Below are positions 25,435 through 33,840 of a stretch of 64,000 nt of DNA, piece by piece; position 1 is the first letter of the stretch; each line of letters starts with the position of its first letter. The stretch spans positions 1,820,005 to 1,884,004 of the forward strand of contig NZ_ATTH01000001.1 in NCBI RefSeq assembly GCF_000419585.1, written 5' to 3'. The notes under the pieces are model-generated. The model was given only the letters and a program-made list of their open reading frames with translations. It was not told the DNA's origin and did not search any database. The DNA comes from Salisaeta longa DSM 21114. Its GTDB lineage: Bacteria; Bacteroidota; Rhodothermia; Rhodothermales; Salinibacteraceae. The translations under genes and the position numbers were made by a program.

Positions 25435-25474
25435 AACGATCGAGCGGCAAGCCAACATGCGGTCCAGCAATTCC

Positions 25475-26707
25475 TTAAGCGGCGGTTCGCTCAATGCGAT
25501 CCAGCACCCGATCGAGGCGCTCTAACACCTGATCGGTTTCGTGCATCACGCGGTGCCGCCGCTGCCCAAGGGCTTGGCGCGCCGGGTACAGCGTGCGCGA
25601 CGGATCGTCGAGCACAGACGGCCGCAGGTACAACCCGTGGCGGCGCAGCTTGGCATCAATCGTGTCGGCATGCGCACGCAGGTAGGCCCGCGTGGCCTGG
25701 TAGGCATGCTCGCACACGTCGTGGCGGTTGCTGAAGCTAAAGATGTTCGAAAAGAAAAGGCTGCTGTCCTCGCAATCCGGCTCAATGAGCACCAGGTCGG
25801 CATCGGGATGGGTGTGCGCGTACCGCTTGAAGCCCGTCGTTTTGCGCGAATCGACGATGGCCCGAAAGGTCTGCGAGAGCACCGCCGGCAGCCCATGATC
25901 CACAATGCGGTGCTGCTCAAACAGGCGCTTGGCGTGCTGCTCCAGCTGCAGGTTCACCGGCACGATGGGGTTGATGCAAAACAGCAGGTCGACATCGTTG
26001 TCGAGCGCCACGCTGGCGTGTACCGTGCGACGCGCCACGCCGTCGATGTAGTGCTCCCCATCAATTTCCACCGGACAATACAGGCCCGGCAGGGCAGTGC
26101 TTGCTTGCACGGCCTTCGAGATGGGTACGTGATCGTAGCCCGGCGCGCCAAACACAGCCACTTCCGCCGAGTCGAGGTGCATCGCCACCACGCGCAGATC
26201 GGCCGCGAGCCGCCGGAAGTCGTTGGTGCGCCCCGCCTGCCGAAACGTGCGCGCCAAAAAGCGCGCCAGGGCCTTGTTGTGAAAGAAGCCCGTGGGCACC
26301 ATCGAGCCGAACGTGGACAGCACGCCCAGCAGGGACAAGTCGCCGGGATGCAGCGCGTAATGCCCCACGGCGCGAGCCAATGTGGTGGGAAGGCGCCCGA
26401 GGCGGCCGGCGTATTCCCGAAACGCTGGCGCAAACAGCGACGACGGATCGAGGTTGAGCGTCGGGTCGTCGGCCTCCGACACCACGGCGCGGCTCATGGT
26501 GCGCGGCGAAACGCCATTGGCCAGCAGGCTGCCCAAAAGCGCCCCCGAGCTCACGCCTACGTAGGTGTCCAGCGCATGCAGGTCTTCGCCCGCAATGGAC
26601 TCATCGAGCGCGCACAGCGCACCCACTTCATAAATGGCCCCTTCCACCACGCCGCCGGCACAGGCGAGTCCGATACGGCTGGTGCGCGGAGCATTGGAAA
26701 GCCTCAT
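25475..26707 (-). CDS. Patatin-like phospholipase
   Basis: The product has 410 residues. The oxyanion region GLACAGGVVEGAIYEVGAL and nucleophile elbow GVSSG (Ser53) lie at the N-terminus. The dyad Asp is in YIDGVARRT, followed by NDVDLLFCINPIVPVN. Members are lipid acyl hydrolases. There is no signal peptide, so a cytoplasmic or membrane-surface role is likely. It is convergent with the small membrane protein gene and divergent from the epimerase gene. Confidence 0.9.
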   Translation of the reverse strand: MRLSNAPRTSRIGLACAGGVVEGAIYEVGALCALDESIAGEDLHALDTYVGVSSGALLGSLLANGVSPRTMSRAVVSEADDPTLNLDPSSLFAPAFREYAGRLGRLPTTLARAVGHYALHPGDLSLLGVLSTFGSMVPTGFFHNKALARFLARTFRQAGRTNDFRRLAADLRVVAMHLDSAEVAVFGAPGYDHVPISKAVQASTALPGLYCPVEIDGEHYIDGVARRTVHASVALDNDVDLLFCINPIVPVNLQLEQHAKRLFEQHRIVDHGLPAVLSQTFRAIVDSRKTTGFKRYAHTHPDADLVLIEPDCEDSSLFFSNIFSFSNRHDVCEHAYQATRAYLRAHADTIDAKLRRHGLYLRPSVLDDPSRTLYPARQALGQRRHRVMHETDQVLERLDRVLDRIERTAA

Positions 26708-26888
26708 GGTACCGCAATAGTTGATCGGGGGAATACACCGTCGATGCCGTATGAAGATTCAGCGGAAGCGGTTCCGCACGAGCATTGGTTAGAATGCAAC
26801 GTTACCGCGCCGGATCAACGACACGGGCAAATTGATCACAAAAAGCGTTCCATTGGTTTGCTTTTTCCTTCCTGATCGCCCGCCGTTC

Positions 26889-27905
26889 ATGCCTACGCCG
26901 CCTGCTGCACCCGTTGCCTTTGTTACCGGAGGCACCGGCTTCGTTGGGAGCCACCTTGTAGAAGCGCTCCTCGATCGCGGATTTACGGTGCGGGCGCTGG
27001 TACGCTCGCGGCGCAAATGGCTCGCGGGGCTCAATGTGGACGTGGTGCGCGGCGACCTCTCGGATGTAGAGGCCCTGTGGGAAGGCGTGCAGGGCGCCGA
27101 CTACGTGTTTCACCTGGCCGGGCGCACGCAGGCGCCCACCTACGCCGATTTTCACGCGGCCAACGTGACCGGCACCCTGAACCTCTTGGGCACCATTCGG
27201 CAGGCCGCGCCCGACGTGCAGCGCGTGCTGATTACAAGCAGCCTGGCCGCCGTGGGCCGCGGCACCAACGGCGTGGCGACCGAGGACACGCCCCTGGAGC
27301 CCGTAAGCCGCTACGGGCGCAGCAAAGCAGCCATGGAAGAGGCGCTACGCGATTCGCACGACCTGACGGCCTCGTACGCCGAGGCCCTCCCGCTCACCGT
27401 GGTGCGGCCGCCCGCCGTGTACGGCCCGCGCGACCGCGACATCCTGACGTTTTTCCAGGCCGTGCAAAAGGGCGTGTGCCCCGTCGTGGGCCGCGGCAGC
27501 ACACCCGCGCTCAGTCTGGTGTACGTCGACGACCTGGTGGACGGCATCATCCGGGCCACGCTGTCGGACGCGGCGGTAGACAACACCTACTTTCTGGGCA
27601 GCCCGGCCATCTACAGCTGGAACGACGTGAAGGAAGCCGCTACTGCGGCCCTCGACCGCTCCGCGCTCACCGTCCCCGTTCCGCCGCTGCTTGTGGGCGC
27701 CGTGGGGTGGCTGGCCGAGGGCTGGAGCCGCCTGACCGGCCAGTCGCTCGCCCTCGACCGCGAGAAGGCCCGCGAGATCCGCTACGCCTGCAAGCAGTGC
27801 TCCTCGGAAAAGGCCAAGCGCGCATTCAATTACGCCCCGGCGGTCGATATTGGTGAAGGCGTGCGCCGCACCATCGCCTGGTACACGGCCGAAGGCTGGC
27901 TGTAG
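26889..27905 (+). CDS. NAD(P)-dependent epimerase/dehydratase (extended SDR)
   Basis: The product has 338 residues from 26889; an earlier in-frame ATG would add a hydrophobic stretch not typical of the family. The cofactor motif is TGGTGFVGSH. RGDLSD and a Ser block (ITSSLAAVG) are present, and the catalytic YGRSK motif follows. The second half has VVRPPAVYGPRD and SLVYVDDLVDGI, as in nucleotide-sugar epimerases and related reductases. The substrate cannot be read from the sequence. Confidence 0.9.
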   Translation: MPTPPAAPVAFVTGGTGFVGSHLVEALLDRGFTVRALVRSRRKWLAGLNVDVVRGDLSDVEALWEGVQGADYVFHLAGRTQAPTYADFHAANVTGTLNLLGTIRQAAPDVQRVLITSSLAAVGRGTNGVATEDTPLEPVSRYGRSKAAMEEALRDSHDLTASYAEALPLTVVRPPAVYGPRDRDILTFFQAVQKGVCPVVGRGSTPALSLVYVDDLVDGIIRATLSDAAVDNTYFLGSPAIYSWNDVKEAATAALDRSALTVPVPPLLVGAVGWLAEGWSRLTGQSLALDREKAREIRYACKQCSSEKAKRAFNYAPAVDIGEGVRRTIAWYTAEGWL

Positions 27906-28014
27906 CCGATTCGGCGCCCGTCATGCAAGCAGCTCGCCTCCCCCGCGGATCTTAATCGACGGTCGGTCTTATGGTACCATGTCTTTGGTGATACCGCGCA
28001 ACGCCCCGCCGCCC

Positions 28015-28560
28015 ATGCCTTTCGATTCGTCCACCCGCCGCCTTGCACGATTTGCCCTGAAGGGCCTGGCCGTCTATGCGCTGTGGTACGTTGTGTACGA
28101 TTTGTGGCTGCTGCCCGACGGGCGGCTCGACCGCTGGCTCTCTACCACGGTGGCCAGCCTGAGCGGCACGCTGCTTCAGCTTGTGGGCTTCGAGGCGATG
28201 GTGAGCGGGCGCACCCTCACGCTGCCCGGCGTGGTGGGCGTGCGCATCGTGAACGGCTGCAACGGGCTCACCACCATCGGACTGTTTATGGGCTTCGTGG
28301 TGGCGTATCCTGGCCGCTGGCGGCACCGGCTGTAGTTCATTCCGGCGGGCATCGGGCTCATCTTTGCGACCAACGTGGTGCGCGTGATGGTGATGCTGCT
28401 TGCGCAGCGCTACTGGCCGGCCGCCTTCGACCCGCTGCACGGCTTTGGCCTCACCACCATCTTTTACGTGGTGGTGTTTGCGCTGTGGGTGGCGTGGGTG
28501 CAGCTCTCCGATCGCGCCCCGCAACAGGCCCCGCAACGCACAGCCGTTCAGCCTGTATGA
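28015..28560 (+). pseudogene. Exosortase/archaeosortase-family gene interrupted by an in-frame amber codon
   Basis: Read through a single TAG at 28333-28335, this frame gives about 181 residues of an exosortase-family membrane protein (start at 28015, or 27979). The catalytic Cys lies in IVNGCNGLTTIG. The stop is in PGRWRHRL-stop-FIPAGIGLIFATNVVRVM, where relatives would be expected to have a Trp, so a TGG-to-TAG change is likely. The conserved Asn/Arg of the next helix (NVVRV) and a further helix follow intact. There is no frameshift. Exosortases process sorting-signal proteins at the inner membrane. It may be a fresh pseudogene, a sequencing error or a suppressed stop. Confidence 0.8.
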
Positions 28561-28641
28561 ATCGTTCGTGGAACGCCGGCCTGGAGCACGGGTTGGCTTG
28601 ACATCGCGCGGCCCGCGCCCTACTGTGGGCAATGCTACAGC

Positions 28642-28714
<73 letters not shown>

Positions 28715-28719
28715 CCGCC

Positions 28720-28751
28720 GCCCGTTCCCTCTGCGGGGACGGGCTTTTTTT
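28720..28751 (+). terminator. Intrinsic terminator after tRNA-Ala
   Basis: A 10-bp stem GCCCGTTCCC/GGGGACGGGC (one G-U pair) with loop TCTGC is followed by seven T residues. It terminates the tRNA transcript. Confidence 0.92.
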
Positions 28752-28914
28752 GTCGCCCGGCGTGCGATTGGACGCCTGCGAAGCCGCGCCCGCCGGGTTG
28801 TGACGATGGCGTTCTTCTGTGGTCGCGCGCTGCTCGGTGCCTGCGTTTCTGCGGGCCACCGGCTATGCTGTACGTCCCTCCGCTACTGCTCCTGCTGCTG
28901 ACTGCCTCGCTTCG

Positions 28915-29985
28915 ATGACCACGCGCACGACGGTTCACTTCGCAGATGCCCGGTCGATGACCGACGTGGCAGATGAGTCGGTGGCGCTGGTCGTGACCTC
29001 GCCGCCCTATCCCATGATTGAGATGTGGGACCCGGCGTTTTGCGTGCTGAGCGATGTGGTGGGCGCGGCCTTCGAGGCGGAGGCCTACGACACGGCCTTC
29101 GATGCTATGCACGAGGTGCTGCGCACGGTGTGGGCCGAATGCTACCGGGCCCTCATGCCCGGCGGCGTGTTGTGCATCAACATTGGCGACGCCACCCGCT
29201 CCTTTAACGGGTCGTTCCGGCGCTTTCCCAACCACACCCGCACCACCGAGCAATGCCGCACGCTCGGCTTTCGGGTGCTGCCAAGCATCTTGTGGCACAA
29301 GCCCACCAACAAGCCCACCAAGTTTATGGGCGCGGGCATGCTGGGATTGAACGCGTACGTGACCCTAGAGCACGAGCACATTCTCATCTTTCAGAAGGGC
29401 TCGCCGCGCGCCTTGCACGAACGCCGCCCGCGCCGCGAGAGCGCATACTTCTGGGAAGAACGCAACCGGTGGTTCTCGGATCTGTGGACGGACCTGAAGG
29501 GCACCGAGCAAACGTTGCCCCGTCGCTACCGGGCCCTGCGCGCCCGCTCGGGGGCCTTCCCGATGGCGCTGCCCTACCGCCTCATCGAGATGTTTTCGGT
29601 GTACGACGACCTCGTCCTCGATCCGTTCATTGGCACCGGCACCACCGCCCTCGCCGCGGCCGCCACGCGCCGCCACTGCATCGGCTACGAGATTCAATCG
29701 GCTTTCCGGCCCGTCGTCCGCGAGACCGTGCAGCGGGCCTGCCTGGAGAGCCTCCGCCGCAACCGCGCCCGCCTCGCCCGGCATCAGGCGTTCGTGGAGC
29801 AGCGCTGGGCCGCCGGCAAGCACCTCAAGCACCGTAACGCGCACTACGACCTTCCGGTGGTGGCCCGCGACGAGCAGTACATCCGCCGGTACGATGTGAC
29901 CGCGGTTGATGAAGACCTGGATGCCGACACGTACACCTTTCACTACCGCCCGCACCGCCTCGCCCAAAGCGCCGATGCGGCGTAG
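28915..29985 (+). CDS. Solitary beta-class DNA methyltransferase (SPPY-type)
   Basis: The product has 356 residues from 28915. The catalytic TSPPYP motif (motif IV) comes first and the AdoMet-binding DPFIGTGTT motif lies in the second half, the order of beta-class N4-cytosine or N6-adenine enzymes. The SPPY form favours N4-cytosine. There is no restriction endonuclease gene on either side; the HsdR-N-like orphan is about 10 kb away and not evidently linked. It may be an orphan methyltransferase with an epigenetic role. Confidence 0.87.
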   Translation: MTTRTTVHFADARSMTDVADESVALVVTSPPYPMIEMWDPAFCVLSDVVGAAFEAEAYDTAFDAMHEVLRTVWAECYRALMPGGVLCINIGDATRSFNGSFRRFPNHTRTTEQCRTLGFRVLPSILWHKPTNKPTKFMGAGMLGLNAYVTLEHEHILIFQKGSPRALHERRPRRESAYFWEERNRWFSDLWTDLKGTEQTLPRRYRALRARSGAFPMALPYRLIEMFSVYDDLVLDPFIGTGTTALAAAATRRHCIGYEIQSAFRPVVRETVQRACLESLRRNRARLARHQAFVEQRWAAGKHLKHRNAHYDLPVVARDEQYIRRYDVTAVDEDLDADTYTFHYRPHRLAQSADAA

Positions 29986-30452
29986 GGCTCTGTGCTCGCA
30001 CGCAACGCAACCAGGCGGCGACGGCCTATAAAAAAGTAGCCGCTTCAATCTTCCACATTGTGTAAACGTGCCACACAATTGTTTAGCGGCCCCCTCGGCT
30101 CTGGTGTACATTTTTTCCTGGATGAAAAAGATGTACGAAAAAAATCACGGCGGCGAAGCGAACAGCTGACGACCTCCGGGTCTCGCTACAATCATCGAAC
30201 TTGCACCCTATCTGTAGACCGTAGACTGCGCGGACGCACCACATTGTGCGTCCATCACGCGGGGACGTCTCTAACGTTGCGCCGGGGGCTCAAACAGCGA
30301 TGATTGTGGCCGCGAGGCCCTCCGGTACGTCCGAGGCGCCGTTCGCTTCGCGGCCGATCAACCGAGCGTTACACCGGAAGGTCTCTGGAGCGCATCAATG
30401 AGTACCCCTCGGCCCGGTGCAGTTTGCAAACTGTTTTCCAGGCAGCGCTTGG
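29986..30452. other. Convergent intergenic region with a palindromic hairpin
   Basis: No credible gene is visible. The region lies between the 3' ends of the methyltransferase and tsaB genes. It holds an AT-rich stretch around 30025-30145 with a long hairpin at 30106-30136: GTACATTTTTTC pairs with GAAAAAGATGTAC around loop CTGGAT. The hairpin is flanked by an A-run rather than a T-run on the plus strand, so it is not a standard terminator. A second short inverted repeat (AGCCGCT...AGCGGC) lies at about 30032-30090. Confidence 0.6.
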
Positions 30453-31145
30453 CTAGCTGTCGAGGCGCGCGAGGGGCGAGGGCGCCGGGGTGCCGTGAAA
30501 GGCCTTGAGGTAGAACGGCTCGAACGCGGTGCGCGCAACCGGCGTAGCGCCTGCGCCGAGGTGATGGGCCGCCCGGCGTGCCACCCACGACGCCGCGGGG
30601 AGCACCTCCGTCACGCCATGCGCCGAAGCCGCCGCACACTTCGCGGCCCCCGGGCCGATCATCCACGTTGGGGAGGCCTCGTCGATCCATTCGGCCACCG
30701 CAGCCGCTGCACACGCCGTCGGCTCGCGCTGGAGCGTCAGCGCCGTGCCGTCCCAGGCATACGCGGCGGCATACACGTCGTCGCGGCGGGCGTCGAGCGC
30801 GCCCACGAGGCGCGCGCCGGGCGGAACGTACGGCGTGGCCGACGCCGCCAGCGCTTCGAGCGTTGACACGCCCAGCACCGGCACATCCAGCGCCTCGGCC
30901 CAGCCAAGGGCCGTGCTCACGCCAATCCGCAAGCCGGTGTACGACCCCGGACCTTCGGACACGGCCACGACATCCACCGCACGACGCGCACATCCGGCCT
31001 GTTCGAGCACCGCTTCCACCAGCGGCGTGAGGCGTTGCGCATGCACGCGCGGCTGGTGCACGTGCGCCTCGGCCTGCACGCGGCCCTCGTGCCACAGGGC
31101 CACGCCACAGGTTGCAGTGGCCGTTTCCAGCGCAAGAATCGTCAT
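30453..31145 (-). CDS. tsaB: tRNA threonylcarbamoyladenosine biosynthesis protein TsaB
   Basis: The product has 230 residues of the ASKHA fold. ILALETATATCGVAL at the N-terminus, HAQRLTPLVEAVL and SEGPGSYTGLRIGVSTALG are the standard TsaB motifs. With TsaD and TsaE it places the t6A modification at position 37 of ANN-reading tRNAs. The C-terminus with FEPFYLK matches family length. Adjacent on the same strand is a LolA-like secreted protein gene 42 bp upstream. Confidence 0.94.
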   Translation of the reverse strand: MTILALETATATCGVALWHEGRVQAEAHVHQPRVHAQRLTPLVEAVLEQAGCARRAVDVVAVSEGPGSYTGLRIGVSTALGWAEALDVPVLGVSTLEALAASATPYVPPGARLVGALDARRDDVYAAAYAWDGTALTLQREPTACAAAAVAEWIDEASPTWMIGPGAAKCAAASAHGVTEVLPAASWVARRAAHHLGAGATPVARTAFEPFYLKAFHGTPAPSPLARLDS

Positions 31146-31187
31146 AGCAAGGGTAAGCGTCCAGAAAGCATGCGCGGCAGGCGCCCG

Positions 31188-31991
31188 TTACGAACGGCCA
31201 TTGCCAAACACCGAGGCGTCGATGGGCTCGTTGACCGACACGCGCTGCACCGTAATCACGATGGGCTCGTCGTTGAGCATCTTCTGCATCATCTCAAAGC
31301 GATCGCCCATCATCTGTTGCATTTGCTTGCGCTGCTCGTCCGGCATGTTTTTCATCCGCTCCATCATCTGCTGCATTTGCTGCTTCTGCTCGGGCGTCAT
31401 ATTCTGGCCCAGATTCATATCGAACGTCATGCGATGCGGCACGGTAAGGCCCTCGGTGGTTTGGTACTCGCTGAACGTGATGTCCATCGTGCCGGGCGCG
31501 GAGCCCTGGCCCGCGTTTGAGGTGATGGTCATGCGCACGGGGACGTTCATCGCGGCGTCGACGTAGTACGTCATCGCCTCCACCTGTGGCGGCATATCGG
31601 GCGTGACGGCCTGCGGGTTGTCTACGTCGATCACGTGGGCGGTGCGGCCGTCCACCGTCTCGGTACCGCGATAGGTGCCGTGCTCGCCAATCTTCCGGAA
31701 CATGTCGAGCTGCGCAAAGGACGACGGCGCCTGCATGCCATTCCCCAGCGCCGGCTGCCCCTTGAGTACGGTTTTGGTTTCGTACGTCGGCGCTCCGTCC
31801 TTCATCACCTTCCGGTTGTAGGACGTGTACATGTCGGTTTCGATGACATAGGTTTCGACGGTGACCAGCTGCTCCTCGTAACGCGCGATGACGTCCTGCA
31901 TGACCGACCCAGCGGTTTGTGCAGCCGCGGGCGGCGCGATGAGGAGGAGGCCAAGCGCAACGAGCGGAAGTATCCAGCGGGAACGTGTCAT
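31188..31991 (-). CDS. Secreted LolA-like outer-membrane lipoprotein-sorting-type protein
   Basis: The product has 267 residues from the ATG at 31991, which opens a signal peptide (ILPLVALGLLLIAPPAAAQ). The body shows the LolA/LppX half-barrel pattern: MYTSYNRKVMKDG, TVDGRTAHVIDVDN, MTYYVDAAMNVPVRMTI and TMDITFSEYQTTEGLTVPHRM. A Met/Gln/Glu-rich segment near residues 195-235 (QQMQQMMERMK) is probably a coiled coil. It may handle lipids or lipoproteins in the periplasm, but no function is proven. Confidence 0.75.
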   Translation of the reverse strand: MTRSRWILPLVALGLLLIAPPAAAQTAGSVMQDVIARYEEQLVTVETYVIETDMYTSYNRKVMKDGAPTYETKTVLKGQPALGNGMQAPSSFAQLDMFRKIGEHGTYRGTETVDGRTAHVIDVDNPQAVTPDMPPQVEAMTYYVDAAMNVPVRMTITSNAGQGSAPGTMDITFSEYQTTEGLTVPHRMTFDMNLGQNMTPEQKQQMQQMMERMKNMPDEQRKQMQQMMGDRFEMMQKMLNDEPIVITVQRVSVNEPIDASVFGNGRS

Positions 31992-32097
31992 GGCTGTATC
32001 AGCGTTTGGGATAGCAATGCAGGGCCCCGGGCGTGCGGGCGTTGATGCGCATCCGTACGTTGGTGGGCCCATGAGGGTTCATTATGCTATGCGAAAT

Positions 32098-32874
32098 ATG
32101 CCAACGGAAGAGGCCACGCCGCGCCATCAGATGAACCGGTTGCTGCGCCGCGCCGGGTTGCCCCATGCGCCCGATACGGGCCAGCTGCCCGTGGGCGACC
32201 GGCTCCTCTCGCCACGCACCGTCATCGAGACGCTGCGTCCGTTTATGCGCGCCCGGCGGATGGAGCGGCTCGCCTCCGTCGTACGGCAGCGCACCCGCAC
32301 CGTCATCCCCGTCATTGAGGGCCTTGTAAACACCGGCAACGTAAGCGCGGTGATGCGCTCGGCCGAGGGGCTGGGCTACCAGGAGCTGCATGTGGTGGAA
32401 GGCAACCACGAGCGCTACAAGCATTCGCAACGCACGGCGCAGGGGGCCGGGCAGTGGCTCGACGTGCACCGGTGGGAGACGCCCGCCGCCTGTGCCGATG
32501 CGCTACACGCCCGCGGCTATCAGATCCTTACGCTCTACCTAAGCGACGCAGCCCGCCCGCTAACGGACGTGGATTGCACCCAGCCGACGGCGCTTGTGGT
32601 GGGCAACGAAAAAAACGGCGTCACCGATGCCATGCGCGCGGCCGCCGATGGCGACGTCGTCATCCCCATGCACGGCTTCACCGAGAGCTTCAACGTATCG
32701 GTCGCCGCAGCGCTCGCGCTGTATCAGGCCCAGCAAGACCGCCTGCAGCGCCAAGGCTACCATGCCGACCTCTCGGAAGCTGCGCAAGAGCACTTGCTGG
32801 CGCGCTTTTGCCTGCAGAGCGTGCGCCACGCCGCGCGCATCATCGACCGCGAACTGCCGGCGACCTCGTCATGA
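32098..32874 (+). CDS. trmH: TrmH-family tRNA (guanosine-2'-O-)-methyltransferase
   Basis: The product has about 258 residues; in-frame ATGs at 32071 and 32089 would add 9 or 3 residues. SPOUT motifs are clear: GLVNTGNVSAVMRSAEGLG (motif 1 with catalytic Arg), LVVGNEKNGV (motif 2) and IPMHGFTESFNVSVAAAL (motif 3). A helical C-terminal tail follows, as in TrmH for Gm18 of tRNAs. The stop overlaps the start of the next gene (ATGA). Confidence 0.9.
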   Translation: MPTEEATPRHQMNRLLRRAGLPHAPDTGQLPVGDRLLSPRTVIETLRPFMRARRMERLASVVRQRTRTVIPVIEGLVNTGNVSAVMRSAEGLGYQELHVVEGNHERYKHSQRTAQGAGQWLDVHRWETPAACADALHARGYQILTLYLSDAARPLTDVDCTQPTALVVGNEKNGVTDAMRAAADGDVVIPMHGFTESFNVSVAAALALYQAQQDRLQRQGYHADLSEAAQEHLLARFCLQSVRHAARIIDRELPATSS

Positions 32875-33731
32875 TTGTGCTGCTGGCGTTGCTGCTGTGG
32901 ATGCCGCCCGATACCGCCGTGGTGGCTCGGTTTGACGCGGCCACCGCGCTGGCCACCGATCCCGCCGGACGCGTGTACGTCACCGATGCCGCCACCGACG
33001 CCGTGCACGTGTTCACGCCCGCCGGGGCCCGCCTTACCACCTTTGGCGGACAGGGGCGCAGCGCCTCGGCCCTCAGCGACCCGCACGATGTGGATCCGAC
33101 CAACGGGCTGGAGATTCTGGTGGCCGATGCGGGCCATGGGCGCATCCAGCGCTACGGGCGCGACGGCAGCTACCTGGGCGCCCTCCCCGTAGGCCGCACC
33201 GACCCGAACCAAGCGGCCTTCGCGCAGCAGCCGGTCTTTGACCTCGGAGACGCCGCCGCAGGCCCGCGCCTTCGCGGCCGCCCCATCGCCGTCGCCGCCG
33301 CGCCCCATGGCGCCACCTACGCCATCGATGCCGAGGCGGGCGTCGTCGTGCAGTGGGATGCCCAGCGCCAGCCGACCCGCCTCATTGGCACGCCCAGCAG
33401 CGCCCATCCCCTGCAAACCCCCGTCGCGCTTGCCGCCGATCGCCTGCACCTGTACGTGGCCGATGCCGGGGCCCAGCGCGTGGCCGTCTTCGATCGCTAC
33501 GGCACCTTTGTGCGCATCGTGCCCGCCGCCCCGCTGCGCGGCCTTCGCACGGTGGCCGTGCACAACAACCGCCTATGGATCATCACCCGCCGGCGTGTGC
33601 TTCGCGTCGACGACGACAACCAACCGGTGCTCCGCTACCGCAGCCCGCGCCCCCTCATCGACGCTGCCCCCAGCCCGCGCGGCTACTGGCTGCTCACCGC
33701 ACGCCAACTGCTACACGTTCGTCACCCTTAA
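32871..33731 (+). CDS. NHL-repeat beta-propeller protein
   Basis: The product has 286 residues with a short hydrophobic N-terminus (IVLLALLLWMPP) that may act as a signal. NHL-type repeats are visible: ATDPAGRVYVTDAATDAVHVF, DPTNGLEILVADAGHGRIQRY and LHLYVADAGAQRVAVFDRYGTFV. It forms a propeller used for binding. The ATG overlaps the trmH stop (ATGA), so expression is coupled to trmH although no functional link is obvious. Confidence 0.8.
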   Translation: MIVLLALLLWMPPDTAVVARFDAATALATDPAGRVYVTDAATDAVHVFTPAGARLTTFGGQGRSASALSDPHDVDPTNGLEILVADAGHGRIQRYGRDGSYLGALPVGRTDPNQAAFAQQPVFDLGDAAAGPRLRGRPIAVAAAPHGATYAIDAEAGVVVQWDAQRQPTRLIGTPSSAHPLQTPVALAADRLHLYVADAGAQRVAVFDRYGTFVRIVPAAPLRGLRTVAVHNNRLWIITRRRVLRVDDDNQPVLRYRSPRPLIDAAPSPRGYWLLTARQLLHVRHP

Positions 33732-33840
33732 CGCGCAGATCACGTGCAGCCGGAACGTCCGCGCCGCACCGGGCGTGCCTAACGCGCTGCGCCTTCCGAT
33801 CTGCGTGGCTTCGGGCTCCTTTGCACCTGCTGTTCTGTCT

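Noticed and set aside
30106-30136. Rho-independent terminator for the methyltransferase or tsaB gene
   Set aside because: The hairpin lacks a T tract downstream on either strand; kept only as an inverted repeat.
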